Notes: generated by a model from the letters alone, not told the origin. A stretch of 64,000 nt of DNA from Erythroxylum novogranatense (GCA_029891385.1 CM057233.1:29246540-29310539); one strand, 5' to 3'. Shown: positions 33,538-46,020, counted from the first letter of the stretch. Numbers and translations are program-made.

Positions 33538-34969
33538 TGATTGGACCAAATTTATACTATAAATTAGGCCCGTTTTCTCTAGTAATTATGCATCTGTTGA
33601 CTCCTGATCTATGATTTTTATGCTTATTTTGGTCCCGCACATTGAGTTTTGATAAATTGCACATTGTCGATATTTTGTTGTCATTTGTCATTAATTACGC
33701 ATAATTTTATTGGGACAATTGATCTGCAAATGGGTTGTATTTTGTAGGACCAAAGGAGTCAACATTCAAGAAGTCAACATCTTGCGAGATTATTTGGGCG
33801 AACTAAACCTCCATTCGCGCGGCGAATAAATTAAATGCAATTACTTACTGCGACGAGTGACCATCCGGATTTCGCAAGCGAACTACTGATTCATTCGCGC
33901 GGCGAATGTCGGGTAACCCGCCTATATTTAGCAAAGTATCCTTCGTTCGACCCGGCCGCACGTATCCTATAAAAACTTGCCATTTAGGGCAAAAAGGACT
34001 ACCGCATGAGTTTTCTTTTCCTCCCTTTTCTTCGTTCTTCTCGGTTTCTTTCATTCTTTTCATTTTCGCTTCTAATAGGTTTTCATTACATGCTACGAGT
34101 TGACCACGAGACAACGTCATTGTCTTCATCTTCACGGTTAGTAAATCTCGATCATGAGTATCGGTGATTCTCCGGCGGTGATGGAGTTGGCGGAGTCATG
34201 GCTAAATCAATATTCTCCGAAAATGTAGCGAAGGTCGGAGTTCCATGAGCTTGAGGGTAATCAACCATAGTTTTAGATTTTTGTCATGTTTTGTAAAACC
34301 TCCGAGTTGGAGATTGCGATATATGATGGATTGAATCCGGCTATAGTTTAATCGGATGTAAAACTTTGATTTATGGTTTGGATTAGTTTGTGTTGGATAT
34401 TGTTCGAAATACATGAAGTTTCATGTATGTTAAATGATTTGCATGAGTTAATTTAATCTACCTAGTTGTGTTTGATTGAATTGATTGTGTTTTATCTGGT
34501 TAACTTATTGCATAAATCATTTCATGCCATACACTAAGGGTTTTAACAAGCTTTAATTTATCGAGTTGATCAATTAAATCTTGGACTTAACGAGTTATTA
34601 AGGTTGTGTTTTGAAACTTAGTGGATTTTAAACCCGATATTTATTTTGAGTGATGATGACCGAGAGCGCATTTTTAGGAGAGTTTTAATTAATTGTTTTC
34701 AGTCTCATTTAATTTAAATTGCCTTATCTTTTCAAAATCCAAAAATATTTACCTTTGCTTTAGTTTAGTTTAATTTTAGATTAATCAATCAAAACCCCTT
34801 TTATTGCTTTCATTGCATACATAATTCAAACATTAGGCTAGTCTAGATCAATTGGTGCATTGGTTCCTTGAGAGTCGACGAGGTTGCATCTATATTGCAA
34901 TCCTTGGTATAAATTTTATTTGACCGGTTTCAAGGATCAATTTTAAATTGAGCGATAAGTCGCCGATCA
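33538..34969 (+). repeat. 5' LTR of the Athila element
   Basis: It starts TGATTGGACC and ends CGCCGATCA. It contains facing TTCG/CGAA palindromes at 33813-33909 and a TATA box at 33968. It is nearly collinear with 43451-44886; the differences are scattered substitutions and short indels. Confidence 0.9.
33968..33975 (+). promoter_or_regulatory. TATA box of the Athila 5' LTR
   Basis: TATAAAAA lies 430 bp into the LTR. The 3' LTR has TAATAAAA at the same place (near 43880), so the box is damaged in that copy. Confidence 0.5.
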
Positions 34970-34972
34970 ATT

Positions 34973-34990
34973 TGGCGCCGTGTCGGGAAT
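34973..34990 (+). other. Primer binding site (Asp tRNA type)
   Basis: TGGCGCCGTGTCGGGAAT lies three bases after the LTR end. Athila elements typically have TGGCGCCGTTGCCGGGGA, complementary to aspartate tRNA. A few bases differ here. Confidence 0.8.
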
Positions 34991-35381
34991 CAAATTAATT
35001 GGTTCTCTAGGTTAGCCGATGTTTGTTTTGATTTTAATTTTTGTTGTTTACATTTTGTTTGCATTGCATAATTTTATTTAATTTCTTTTCTGCTTAAGTG
35101 TTTTTAGTGTTAATCTTGTTTGTGATTTCATTCTGCTTTGTTTTAAGTGTTTATTCTGATTCGTTTGCTTTGTTGGTCTGTGCTTCTTGGCTGTGACGAG
35201 TTCATCATTCGTCACAGCGAGTTCATTAGTCGCCGTAACGAGTTCATATATTCGCCGCAGCGAAAGTTACAATCTATTGATTCATTGCAATAATTACTAT
35301 CGTCGCAATAACCCGAGTGAATTGAAGCCTTGCTATCCGTTGTCGTTTTAGTGAGCTATCTTAGGTGAACTTCTCTTGTGC
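34991..35381 (+). other. Athila untranslated leader
   Basis: It is non-coding. It holds a cluster of CGAGTTCAT and CGAA/TTCG words (35196-35270) that resembles the LTR and 3'-region palindromes. The first ATG of the Gag frame is at 35382. Confidence 0.5.
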
Positions 35382-37091
35382 ATGCCCCGTAGACTTAGGC
35401 TAGTTCATTTTCAACCTGAAATTGAGCGACACCTTAGACAACTTAGGAAAAACAAGAGAGAGCAAGAAAGACTTAGCACACTAGATCGACTAGAATCTGA
35501 GATGGCTGAACACCAAGAATATCCCGGTCAACCACCCCGAAATGGAGATCACGGTCTTAACGGTGACCAGGAACGCGTAGATGACAACAATGTGAACATC
35601 GACGTAGAACCATCAGAAGCTACAACCTCGGACGTAAACTACGATCCTTTCATCGTTGTTCACCCCTAACCGGCGTAAATTTGAAGTTAAGGTTTATTGA
35701 TTAACTCCTACCCAAATTTCACGGTTTGGCGGGAGAGGACCCCTACATGCATCTTCAGGCCCTCACAATGATCTGTCAAAGTATGAAGCCTGTAGGAGCA
35801 CATCTGGACCAGGTGCTGTGGAAGGTATTCCACTTGTCGTTAGAAGGAAAGGCCCGGGAGTGGTACATGAGCCTCCCAAGGCATGTCGCGAATGCCTATC
35901 ATAGTTGGGCCAACTTGCGGAAAGCTTTCCTGGAAAAATATTTTCCAGCCTCGAGGACTTCGTCGATGCGAAAAGAGATTTATTCCGCCAAGCATGATTT
36001 CGACGAATCCTTATATGACTTTTGGAACAGATTCCAAGATCTGTTATCTCGGTGCCCCCATCATCAGATCCCTGATGAACAATTGGTTCAATATTTTTAC
36101 GATGGGGTGAAAAATCAGGAAAAGGGAATGTTGGATGCTGCGTCGGGAGGTTCGTTAATTGACCTCACCGCACCTGAAGCATGGGCCTTGATCAAGAGGA
36201 TGGCCCTAAATCATCAGCAATATAGTGTCAGAGATTCCAGGAATGTGAATGAAGTAGGAGCCATGACGGCTCAAACTAAGAGTATGGAAAGCCTGGAATC
36301 GAAGGTGGATTCCCTGGAGCATAGGATAACTTCACAGTTATCCTCGATCACGGCTGAGCTTAAGAATCTGAATGTGCATCGCCCATCGTCTTCCATCGAG
36401 GCGGTCGCACCTAGTTGCGAATCTTGTGGATCGGTGATGCACATTTCGATGTCTGTCCGGAAGGTATGAAGAAGTGTCCATTGTTTACGGGTAGACAAAA
36501 TTCTAAGTGGGACCGTGCTCCAACACATATAACGAAGGATGGAGATCTCATCCTAACTTCAATTGGAGGAATAATGAAGGAAGAGCACCCAACCGTTTTC
36601 AACAAGGAGTGGAGCTGGACCATCTACAAACCAGTTTCCCGATCGAAGCGTTGGCGGTGCAACCACGACCACCAAAAGAGGACACTAATCACCGCATGGT
36701 ATGATGGCGTTGATGAAAGAGGAACGAACTTCCACAAGAAATCAATTCAACGCCATCGCGAACCTCATCCAACAGGACTCGCTAAGAATGCTGCCGCTTT
36801 AGTGCCTTGGAGAAACGCATGGAGCAATGGGAGACCAAGGCCGAGAACATGAACGCCTATGTCACCCAATTGTCTAATAATTTGAGTGACAACCAAGCTC
36901 GAGCGATGGATCCATTCCTCCAACACGGTAATAAACCGAAGAGTTTAAATGCAATTGAGTTGAGGTGGAAAGAAAGTGCATTTCGACATTCTGAAGAAGA
37001 AGAATGCACCGAGGAAATTGAGGTTGAAGAAGCGCCTCAAGTGAGAGAGAAGCGTATGCGATCGAGAGTGATCGCGAAGAAGAATTGTTGA
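35382..37091 (+). pseudogene. gag: Athila Gag
   Basis: The polyprotein starts MPRRLRL at 35382 with a basic and charged N-terminus. It shifts frame near 35670-35725 and continues as the Gypsy capsid domain: GEDPYMHLQAL, LSLEGKAREWYMSLP, KAFLEKYFPASR, then QYFYDGV and DAASGGSLIDLT, an Athila hallmark. A zinc knuckle (CX2C from 36418, then AHFDVCPEGMKKC) is split by a frameshift near 36430. The C-terminal part (36807-37091) is helical and Glu-rich. At least three frameshifts and several stops prevent expression. Confidence 0.85.
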
Positions 37092-37730
37092 GGAACAAGA
37101 AGCAATCAACAATTGAGGATAAAGAGCAATCATCGAGCATTTAGGAAGAAGAGCGATAAGGATAAATCGGCGAAATGAACCAGCCAAGAAGGAAGTCAAC
37201 TTAAAGGACCTCCCTTTTCCGAACTCGTATCCGATGAGCAAGAGAGTTAATGAGCTCAAACACGAAAAAAAAATCATTGACCTATTTGGGAAGGTTGAAG
37301 TCAACGTGCCCCTGTTGGATTTGATTAAGAAAGTGCAAACACGCCAAGTACCGAAGGATTTGTGCACAAACAAGTTTAAAATTTAGGCCTAATGAGCGTG
37401 TCCGGTGAGTTCAAATGTGTCGGCTTTATTTAAGCCCCAAATCGATAAAGTGCCAAGATCGGGCTCGTTTACCATTTCTTGTGTTATAGGAAAGGTAACA
37501 ATTGGGAGAGCATTATTGGATTTGGGGCGGCGATTAACGTAATGCGAAATCATCTATGAAGCCACAGGCGTTAAGAGCATAAAACCTACTTGGTAGTCTT
37601 ACGGTTGGTCGATAGATCATTCCGACATCCGAGGGGAATCATCGAGGACATCTTGGTCCAAGTGAAAAGTTTAGTGTTTCTGCCGATTTTTACGTGTTGG
37701 ACATGACCTCGAAGTTGTGCAGACACTTCT
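37092..37730 (+). pseudogene. Athila aspartic protease
   Basis: Across frames it shows VNLKDLPFPNSYPMSKR, then PLLDLIKKVQTRQVPKDLC (37305-37365), the usual lead-in to the Athila protease. The active-site region is TIGRALLDLG followed by AAINVMR (37498-37550), with Asp-Leu-Gly as the catalytic triplet. A frameshift falls inside this motif. The protease would cleave the Gag-Pol polyprotein. Confidence 0.7.
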
Positions 37731-39123
37731 TTGATTCTTGGCCGACTCTTCCTTGGACGGTGGTACAAATATCAATATGATGGAAGGAAGATTACCATGG
37801 AGGTAGGTGATCGATCAATAAGCTTCAGCATGTACGAAGCCATGAAACACCCACATGAGGATTACTCACTCCTTGGAGTCAACATGCTTAGCGTTCTTTC
37901 TACTCATTCAGACTCTGATGAGGATCTACACGATAAGTCGTCTAATCTTGAATTGTGTTCGCTCGGCATCCAAGAGAATTCTTCGATTGATTCTTTCAAT
38001 TGTCCAGAAAAATGCAGAAACCTTTTCTCCCTTGAGCTTCCTAAGTTGGTCCCTTCCATTTTACAACCCCCAGAGTTAGAACTAAAGCCCTTACCTCACT
38101 CATTGAAATACGCTTTTCTGGAGCCCAATAATAAATTACCAGTCATAATTGCAAATTCATTATCTGAGCTTGAAGAAAAGCAACTTTTCAAAGTGTTGAC
38201 AGAGCATAAGCGCGCAATAGGGTGGTCATTAGCAGACATACCTGGGATTAGCCCGGCCCTTTGCACTCATAGGATATTGTTGAATGAGGGTTCCAAGGCG
38301 GTAAAGGCAACCCCGAAGATTGAACCGCTAATCTCGGATGTTGTGAAAAGGAAATCCTGAAAAGTTAAGTCTTTGGGATTATTTATCCCATCTCTGACAG
38401 TGAATGGGTCAGCCCCATTCATGTGGTTCCCAAAAAGAGCGGGATCACTGTGGTGAAAAATGAGAGGGATGAACTCATCCCTACTAGAGTGCAAAATTCG
38501 TGGCGAGTTTGTATTGACTATCGCAAATTAAACGACGCCACTCGAAAGGACCATTTTCCCTTGCCATTCATCGATCAGATGCTAGAAAGGCTAGCCGGGA
38601 AATCGCGTTACTGTTTCTTAGATGGTTTCTCGGGGTACTTCCAGGTACCCATTGCACCTGAGGACCAAGATAAGACCACATTTACTTGTCCCTTCGGCAC
38701 CTTTGCGTATCGCAGGATGCCTTTTGGTTTATGTAATGCCCCCGGTACCTTCCAGCGTTGTGTGATGGCTGTCTTCTGCGATTTTTTGGAAGAAAGTATG
38801 GAAGTCTTCATGGACGACTTCACAGTTCACGGCAATTCATTCGATTCCTGTCTCTTTAACCTGACTAAAGTTCTTAAGAGATGCATCGAGAAGAACTTGA
38901 TCCTTAACTTCGAAAAATGCCATTTTATAGTAAATGAGGGTATTGTGCTTAGACATTTGATTTCAAAGAAAGGAATTGAAGTCGACAAAGCTAAAATCGA
39001 AGTCATATCTTCCCTGCCTTATCCTACCTGCGTCCATGATATCAGGTCATTCCTAGGTCATGCAGATTTTCTGAAGCGATTTATTAAGGATTTTAGCAAA
39101 ATCGCCTTCCTCTTTCAAAACTC
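37731..39123 (+). pseudogene. pol: Athila reverse transcriptase
   Basis: 37731-38360 is the linker between protease and RT (LKPLPHSLKYAFLE, then the fingers lead-in HKRAIGWSLADIPGISP). A stop at 38358 and a short frameshifted stretch separate it from 38423 onward, where the RT core is open: VPKKSGITVV, WRVCIDYRKLNDAT, YCFLDGFSGYFQV, RRMPFGLCNAPGTFQRC and the catalytic EVFMDDF (Phe-Met-Asp-Asp, near 38805-38820). The thumb and connection continue to ISKKGIEVDKAK and IRSFLGHADF, where FLGHAGFYRRF is usual. A frame change near 39120 leads into RNase H. Confidence 0.9.
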
Positions 39124-39906
39124 TTGCAAAAGGATGACAAATTTGAGTTTGATGCTTCATGCCAAAAGGCTTTTGATACACTTAAAGCCAAACTCATTTC
39201 CCTCTATTCAGTTGCCCCTGTTTGGCATTTGCCTTTTGAACTTTCGTGTGATGCTTCCAATTATGCTGTGGGAGCCATGTTAGGACAACATGAAGAGAAG
39301 TTAGCTCGAGTTATTGCATACGCGTCCAGAACTTTAGATCCAGCTCAAGCCAACTACACCACAACTAAGAAAGAGCTCTTTGCAATAATCTTCGCATTAG
39401 AAAAATTCTGGCAGTATTTGCTCAATTCCCATGTCATCATTTTCACCGATCACGCAGCTGTTAAGTACCTCTTGACGAAGCCACAATCGAAACCCAGATT
39501 GATCCGTTGGACTTTGCTCCTTCAAGAGTTTGATATTGAGATTAAAGATCGAGCCGGTGCAGCAAACCAAGTAGCTGACCATCTGAGCAGACTACCACAA
39601 GATACTAAAGGAGTGGACTCTTCCGATCTGACTTGTGATTCTTTTCCGGATTCTGTCCTGTGTGCCGCAGTTCTCAAGGAGCCTTGGTATGCGCATATTG
39701 TCAATTACTTAATGACAAATTTAACCCCTGTCTGTATGACTCGGGGGCAGGCTCAGAAATTGAAGAGTGAAGCTCGGCATTACATTTGGGACGAGCCTTA
39801 CCTTTGGAAGATATGCAATGACCAAGTGATTCGTCGATGTGTCGCGATGAGGAATTCAATGACATACTATCGACTTGCCACTCCATGGTGCTGTGGGGAC
39901 ATTTAG
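39124..39906 (+). pseudogene. Athila RNase H
   Basis: One open stretch carries the four acidic positions of RNase H: Asp in [10 protein letters not shown] (39244), Glu in KKELFAI (39370), Asp in [11 protein letters not shown] (39445) and Asp in [10 protein letters not shown] (near 39575). It degrades the RNA strand during cDNA synthesis. The frame continues to 39906 into the start of the integrase region and ends in TAG. This is the best preserved part of the element. Confidence 0.9.
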
Positions 39907-40920
39907 TGCGGAAGAACGGTAGAAAAGTTTTGGATTGATTCTTCCGGCCTACAATTTTTGGGACTCTTTCCATTTTTGCCAAGCGTGCAACAAGTATCAA
40001 CGTTTCGGAGGGTTAGGGAAGCGCCATGAGATGTCGGAACAACCAATGATGTTCTGTGAAATCTTTGATGTTTGGGTTATCGACTTCATGGGACCGTTCC
40101 CCATCGTTAAGGTTCGTGTATATTCTCTTAGAGTGGACTATGTTTGAAATGGATCGAGGTGTACCCACTAGACAAGATGACGCTGTGACGATCACTAAAT
40201 TCCTCAAATCAATATCTTACGTCGATTTGGAATTCCCAAAGCGGTGGTGAGTGATCGTGGGACCCATTTTGCAACGGATTATTACTAACTTGCTTTCCAA
40301 ATTTGGAGTTACCCATAAGGTCTCTATCGCCTACCACCCACAAACCAATGGTCAGCAGAGGTTTCAAACAAAGAGGTTAAGCACATTTTGGAAAGGATAG
40401 TCAAGCCTCTAAAAGGATTGGAGTCTGCGTTTAGAGGAAGCCTTTGTGGGCGTGTCGATCGCTTATAAATCCCGATAGGAATGTCCCCATACTGGTTGAT
40501 TTATGGAAAGGCACATCATTTACACCGTGGAGCTAGAGCATAAGGCCTATTGGGCGATAAAACAATGCAACATGGATTTTGACCTATCGGGAATGGAAAG
40601 GAAACTCCGGTGCAAGAATTAGAGGCTGCGACTTGAAGCATATGAGCACTCGGCTCTACAAGGAAAAGGCCAAACCGATACATGACAAGATTCTTCTCGA
40701 AAGACTTTTAAGGAAGGCGACAAAGTGCTCTTGTATAAAGCCCGCTTCACATTCAAACTCGCAAATTCAATCATCGTTGGGAAGGGCCTTATGTGGTAGT
40801 TAAAGTACATAATTTTGGTATGATAGAACTTTTGCGAGAACAAATGGCGCGCGATTTGGTCGATGGACATCTGCTCAAGCTCTATCATGGGACTCCTCAA
40901 CCGCCAGTAATTATCGGGTT
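39907..40920 (+). pseudogene. Athila integrase
   Basis: HHCC zinc-finger remnants include FCQACNKYQRFG (39974-40010). The catalytic core is readable in pieces: VIDFMGPFP (first Asp, near 40080), VVSDRGTHF (second Asp, near 40248) and AYHPQTNGQ (40330-40357). After it, the glutamate codon is recoverable only by allowing one missing base near 40358. The C-terminal GDKVLLYKARF occurs near 40720-40750. There are multiple frameshifts and stops. Confidence 0.8.
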
Positions 40921-43450
40921 ACTTTTTCCCTCACTTGTTTATCTGTTATATGTCTCGCTTTTGTTGCAAATTTTTATCGTTGTGATTCATTGTTTAAGTG
41001 TGGGGAAAGACCCAATCAATAGGCTTAAATGTAGTTAGGTAGGATTTTACGTTACATTGCAAATAATTTGATTTCCTTTGTTAGCTCTATGATCTTTCTA
41101 GTTTACTAAAGCATGATTAGATTGAAGTGAATGGTTGATCGTGAGATGTTTTGGGTGATTCGCATGGCGAACTTTGCTTTTCTCGCGACTAATGTAGAGT
41201 TTTGCGTTTTATTCGCATTGGCTAATGATCGCCTCGTCATGGCGAACCCTCTGGACCGTTGGTCATCTCTTTTGTCAAGGACCCTTTCCGTCTTTTTCCT
41301 TTCGCGCCTTTTGTTTGCCTCTCACCTATTTATTCTCCTTCTTCCTCTTTCTTTTCTCCCTCATTCTCTCGTTTCTTCGCCACCTCTGTTCTCATTCCCT
41401 CCGTAGTCGTCTCCTTCAAAGTCTCCCTCCACTATCGACTCTCGTAAGCCTCTTTTCTTTGTTCGCTTTCATTTTCGTTGTTTAATGTTTAGTTAGGGTA
41501 CCAGCATTGTTGTTAAGCCGATGGGGTTCTGAGAATCGCCGTTGTCACGACGAACTTCATAATTCGTCGCGACTAACGAAGAAGCCCATTCGTCGCAGCG
41601 AACACCCCTGCTCGTCGCGACGAATGGATGCGGACCTCTATTCGTGGTGACTTCCGAGCGTGAGTCGCGACGAGGAGGGTGATTCTGTATGATTTTGCGG
41701 TTAAGTTTTGTTTCTATTACTTGTAATTGCAGGAATCATGTCTCAAACTCACAATGCTAGCGATGGCGAGAAACCTCCTCCTTTTGCTCCCTCCATGTTC
41801 CGTCTCGTGAGTCTCCTCCACTGCAGTTGCCTCGGCTTCTCCCGAGGTGACCATGCTTCGCGGACATCCGTCGTCTTGAGACTCAAATGGAGGCTGACCA
41901 TGAGACCTTCCGCTCCATCTTGAACATGATTACCACTCGTCTTGATCACCCGTTCCGCCTCCGGTCACGGCTGCTCCTAACTCTTTTACTATAGTTCGCC
42001 TCACCTTCTTTTTCGTGCTCCTCGTGTTGCTGCCCTCCCGAATCGCCTGTTGAGGATGATCCTCTGTTTAGTTTAGCATGTTCTTTCATCTTACGGTTAT
42101 TTTGTTTTTGCTGTATTTTCTTTTATTCGATATCTTTTGTTCTAGGCTAGCTCTTTGAATCCTTCATGTTGCTGCAACTTGTCGTTTTGAGCTTCATGCT
42201 ATATCCACATTTATGTTTTGTCTATTTTGTTTCGTTTCCTCTGCGTGCCTGCTACTTTTGTCATTGTGGACAATGCCATGTTTAAGTGTGGGGAGCCATT
42301 CCCTTTATATTTTGCATTGTACACCTATTAAAACTTGTGCATAATTTTGTGGGCCGTTGCTTTTCTTGATAAATTTGGATTCAATCAAACATTTTACACT
42401 CGTTCTTTTGTGCCCTTGCATGCAAAGCCCTTATAAGTTTCAAGCGATACTTGAGTTTTGTGAAAATGCTCTCCATTCTTGAGCGATAATTGGTTTTGGC
42501 AAAATTTTAACTTTGAAATTTTCAAAACAAAGTAAATGGGAGCATGCTAACAAGGTGGCATTTAAGTTTTAAGTTTTGAGATTGATCATTGAGACAAAAC
42601 CTTGTTGGAAGGATATTCGAGCCAAAGATTTTTCTTCTATATTTTGTGTGTGCATCGCTTAGTTCATGCTTCTCTAGAATTTGTGTCGGTTTTACTTAAA
42701 GCTTGATGGACTAGATTTTTGTGGATATGATAGAGGCGTTCTTTCTTTCAGCCCTTTCCCCAAACACCAACCCCTAAACACCGTTCCTTGCTAGCCCTTT
42801 GAGCCTTCTTCTATGAGCATTTGCATGCATTATTTTGAGATAGCGTCAATAGTCGGTTTGTTCTATTTTAGTGAAAAAAAAGTTAATTTTGTTTATTCCA
42901 AAAAGGGATAATAATGTGTATTGAATCCCAAAATGGGATTAGTATCTCAAAATGAGATTAAAAAAAACAATCAAAATTTAGTTTAGTAGAGGTCTAGTTT
43001 GATATAGATTATCGACATCGATCCTCATTTTATGCCATGCTCATATTTTCTTTTCTCACATCATCCATTCATTTAGCCTTCCGCTCATTACAACCCTTAA
43101 AGACCTCTTGATCTTCAAATTGATAGTCCTTGTAGTGGAGAAATAAAATTGATACAAGCTTTATGGTAGGAGATGTATTAAGTAGATTGAGAGAAATATC
43201 CCTACTATACAAGTGAGTTGGCGTAAACACCATATCCCGAGTGATTCTCCGTTGTTCAATCTCTTGTGCTTAAATTCTTTCAATGTTTGTTTTATTAGCA
43301 CTCTTTCAATTTCTGCGTTAGAATTACGATAAAGTGGATTGAGTCAATTTTGGTTGTTGTTTGAGCATGGGGCAGAATTTTCTTTTACTCTTGTACCTTT
43401 TGACTCTTATAAGCTTTGTTCAGAGTACAAAGGTTTAAGTGTGGGGAATT
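40921..43450 (+). other. Athila 3' non-coding region
   Basis: No env-like frame is recognisable. It contains C/T-rich tracts (41275-41480), clusters of CGACGAA/TTCGTCG words (41155-41250, 41540-41680), a short frame starting at the ATG at 41738 (MSQTHNASDGE...) of unknown nature, and two internal copies of the PPT-like TTTAAGTGTGGGG (40993, 42281). The true PPT is at 43432. Confidence 0.6.
43432..43450 (+). other. Polypurine tract of the Athila element
   Basis: GGTTTAAGTGTGGGGAATT is immediately followed by the 3' LTR start TGATTGGAC. It is the expected primer site for plus-strand DNA synthesis. Confidence 0.8.
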
Positions 43451-44886
43451 TGATTGGACAAAATTTATACTATAAATTAGGCCGTTTTCTCTAGTAATTA
43501 TGCATCTGTTGACTCGATCTATGATTTTATGCTTATTTTGGTCCGCACATTGAGTTTTGATAAATTGCACATTGTCGATTATTTTGTTGTCATTTGTCAT
43601 TAATTACGCATAATTTTTATTGGGACAATTGATACTGCAAATGGGTTGTATTTTGTAGGACCAAAGGAGTCAACATTCAAGAAGTCAACATCCGCTGAGA
43701 TTATTGGGCGAACCCAAACCTCCATTCGCCATGGCGAATAAATTAAATGCAATTACTTATTGCGACGAGTGACCATCCGGACTTCGCGCGGCGAACTACA
43801 ACCATTCGCGCGGCGAATAATCGGGTAACCCGCCTATATTTGGCAAAGTATCCTTTGTTCGACCCGCCCGCACGTATCCCTAATAAAACTTGCCATTTAG
43901 GGCAAAAAGGACTACCGCCTGAGTTTTTCTTTTCCTCCCTTTTCTTCGTTCTTCTCCAGTTTCTTTCATTCTTTTACATTTTCGCTTCTAATAGGTTTTC
44001 ATTACGTATTACTGAGTTCAGCCACGCACAACGTTCGTTGTCTTCATCTTCAACAGTTAAATAAATCGATCATGAGTATCGGTGATTCTCCAAAGATGAT
44101 GGAGTTGGCGGAGTCATGGCTAAATCGATATTCTCCGAAAATGTAGCGAAGGTCGGAGTTCCATGAGCTTCAAGGGTAATCAACCATAGTTTTAGATTTT
44201 GTCATGTTTTGTAAAACCTCCGAGTTGGAGATTGCGATATATGATGGATTGAATCATTTATAGTTTAATCGGATGTAAAACTTTGATTTATGGTGTGGAT
44301 TAGTTTGTGTTGGATATTGTTCGAAATACATGAAGTTTCATGTATGTTAAAGCAGATTTGCATGAGTTAATTTAATCTACCTAGTTGTGTTTGATTGAAT
44401 TGATTGTGTTTTATCTGGTTAACTTATTGCATAAATCATTTCATGCCATACACTAGGGTTTTAACAAGCTTTAATTTATCGAGTTGATCAATTAAATCTT
44501 GCATAACGAGTTATTAAGGTTGTGTTTTGAAACTTAGTGGATTTTAAACCACGATATTTATTTTGAGTGATGATGACCGAGCCGCATTTTTAGGAGAGTT
44601 TTAATTAATTGTTTTCGGTCTCATTTATAAATTGCCTTATCTTTCAAAATCCCAAAAATATTTACCTTTGCTTTAGTTTAGTTTAATTTTAGATTAATCA
44701 ATCAAAACCCCTTTTATTGCTTTCATTGCATGCATAATTCAAACATTAGGCTAGTCTAGGATCAATTGGTGCATTGGTTCCTCGAGAGTCGACCGAGGTT
44801 GCATCTGTATTGCAATCCTTGGTATAAATTTTATTTGACCGGTTTCCAAGGATCAATTCTTAAATTGAACGATAAGCCGCCGATCA
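43451..44886 (+). repeat. 3' LTR of the Athila element
   Basis: It is a direct repeat of 33538-34969, TGATTGGACA to CGATCA, followed by the target duplication GCCCC. The TTCGCCATGGCGAA palindrome at 43724 is perfect here and a variant in the 5' LTR. Confidence 0.9.
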
Positions 44887-45560
44887 GCCCCTCATCACAT
44901 CTTTCCACCTTAATTTAATTAATTCATGCCATATGATTTTAGTCAAATTAACATGTTAATTAAGTCCCATTAACATGCTAATTAATTCCTCAAAGTCATC
45001 AAATATGACCAAGTCTCAAATATCATAAAATCACGCTTAACTTAGAACATTTTCAAATCATCAAATTGAAGGAATTTGCTAGAACTTCCTTCTAGAAATG
45101 TTCCCTATGTCTTAATTTCATAATGCCACAAAATCATCCAATTTAGAGCAATACATCAAAAGTTACGCTCAAAACATGTCGGACATATCATTTTACTTAC
45201 ACATTTTCGAAGCTTTAATTCCATCCAAAATTAACCTTCTTAAGGGCCAAATTGAAACTCGATTCCTTCATAACAAATGTATCCCTATTCCTCTAATTTA
45301 ATCCAAATCAAAAATCATCTCATTTGAATAACTAGGGATCAAGTTATGGCTAAAACACCGAAGCATATTTTATGAACATATTTCACTTGAAATTTCCTGT
45401 TCTTTAACTTCAACATGTCACATAAAATCCATCTTATATCTATACCATATTTTCATTTGAATTCCATTTCATGAATTCCTTATTTCTTTACACCTGAATG
45501 ATTTCCAATAATTCACTTAACAGTTCTAATTTCCATAAAGGTTGGGGCTCATCAGTTACA
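44887..45560 (-). repeat. Giant LTR H, upstream (U3) segment
   Basis: It resumes LTR H across the Athila insertion. On the minus strand it begins TGTAACTGATGAGCC at 45560 and holds type-2 modules (ATAACTTGATCCCTAG near 45345; ACATTTCTAGAAGGAAGTTC near 45090). The latter matches 53575-53600 of the solo LTR. It directly abuts the Tekay 3' LTR. Confidence 0.55.
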
Positions 45561-45954
45561 TGGCGCCTTTACCATAAAGTACCCACCTAACGCCCATAGG
45601 TCATTTGGTACATATCCTACGATAAGAGACCACTCTTGATAACTACCACTAAACTCCTCATGGCATCACAATCATAAAGCGAAGACGAAGAAATTGACAA
45701 CTTTTAAAACCAAACTGGATTTCATTTCATTCACTCAAAATTCAGAAATTTACAACCGTCAAGATTTTGATCGCACATGTTCCTAAACACCGTACACTAC
45801 GTACCATACAGTAATGTACAAAGAACAGATCTAACTATAAGTCTCCAAAAGAAAGCCCGGTGACCGACCTTTGAGCCATTGCCTCTCGCCAATCCACAAA
45901 GACACGACTCTACAGTCTGAGGAGCTATCTGCTACACGTAAGCTGAAAAATAGA

Positions 45955-46020
45955 TTGCAATTTTGGATGAGTTTGCGAACTCAATGAGAAACCATCATCG
46001 ATGGTTCTCCCAATTCATGC
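45955..46020 (-). other. Conserved LTR double-hairpin block
   Basis: On the minus strand it contains ACCATC-GAT-GATGGT, then GAGTT-CGCA-AACTC. Confidence 0.6.

Larger units (their letters stand above)
33538..44886 (+). mobile_element. Athila-lineage Ty3/Gypsy element, complete but decayed
   Basis: Both ends are defined: LTRs 33538-34969 and 43451-44886, each TGATTGGAC...GATCA, flanked by the perfect duplication GCCCC (33533-33537 and 44887-44891). A tRNA-Asp-type PBS and a PPT adjoin the LTRs. Gag, protease, RT, RNase H and integrase follow in Gypsy order, then about 2.4 kb of non-coding sequence where Athila relatives may carry an extra env-like frame. It inserted into LTR H. Many small frameshifts make it inactive. 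Confidence 0.92.

Noticed and set aside
41131..41485. Possible Athila env-like protein
   Set aside because: The frames are short, mutually overlapping and come from a C/T-rich tract. No convincing signal peptide, transmembrane pair or collinear frame was found.
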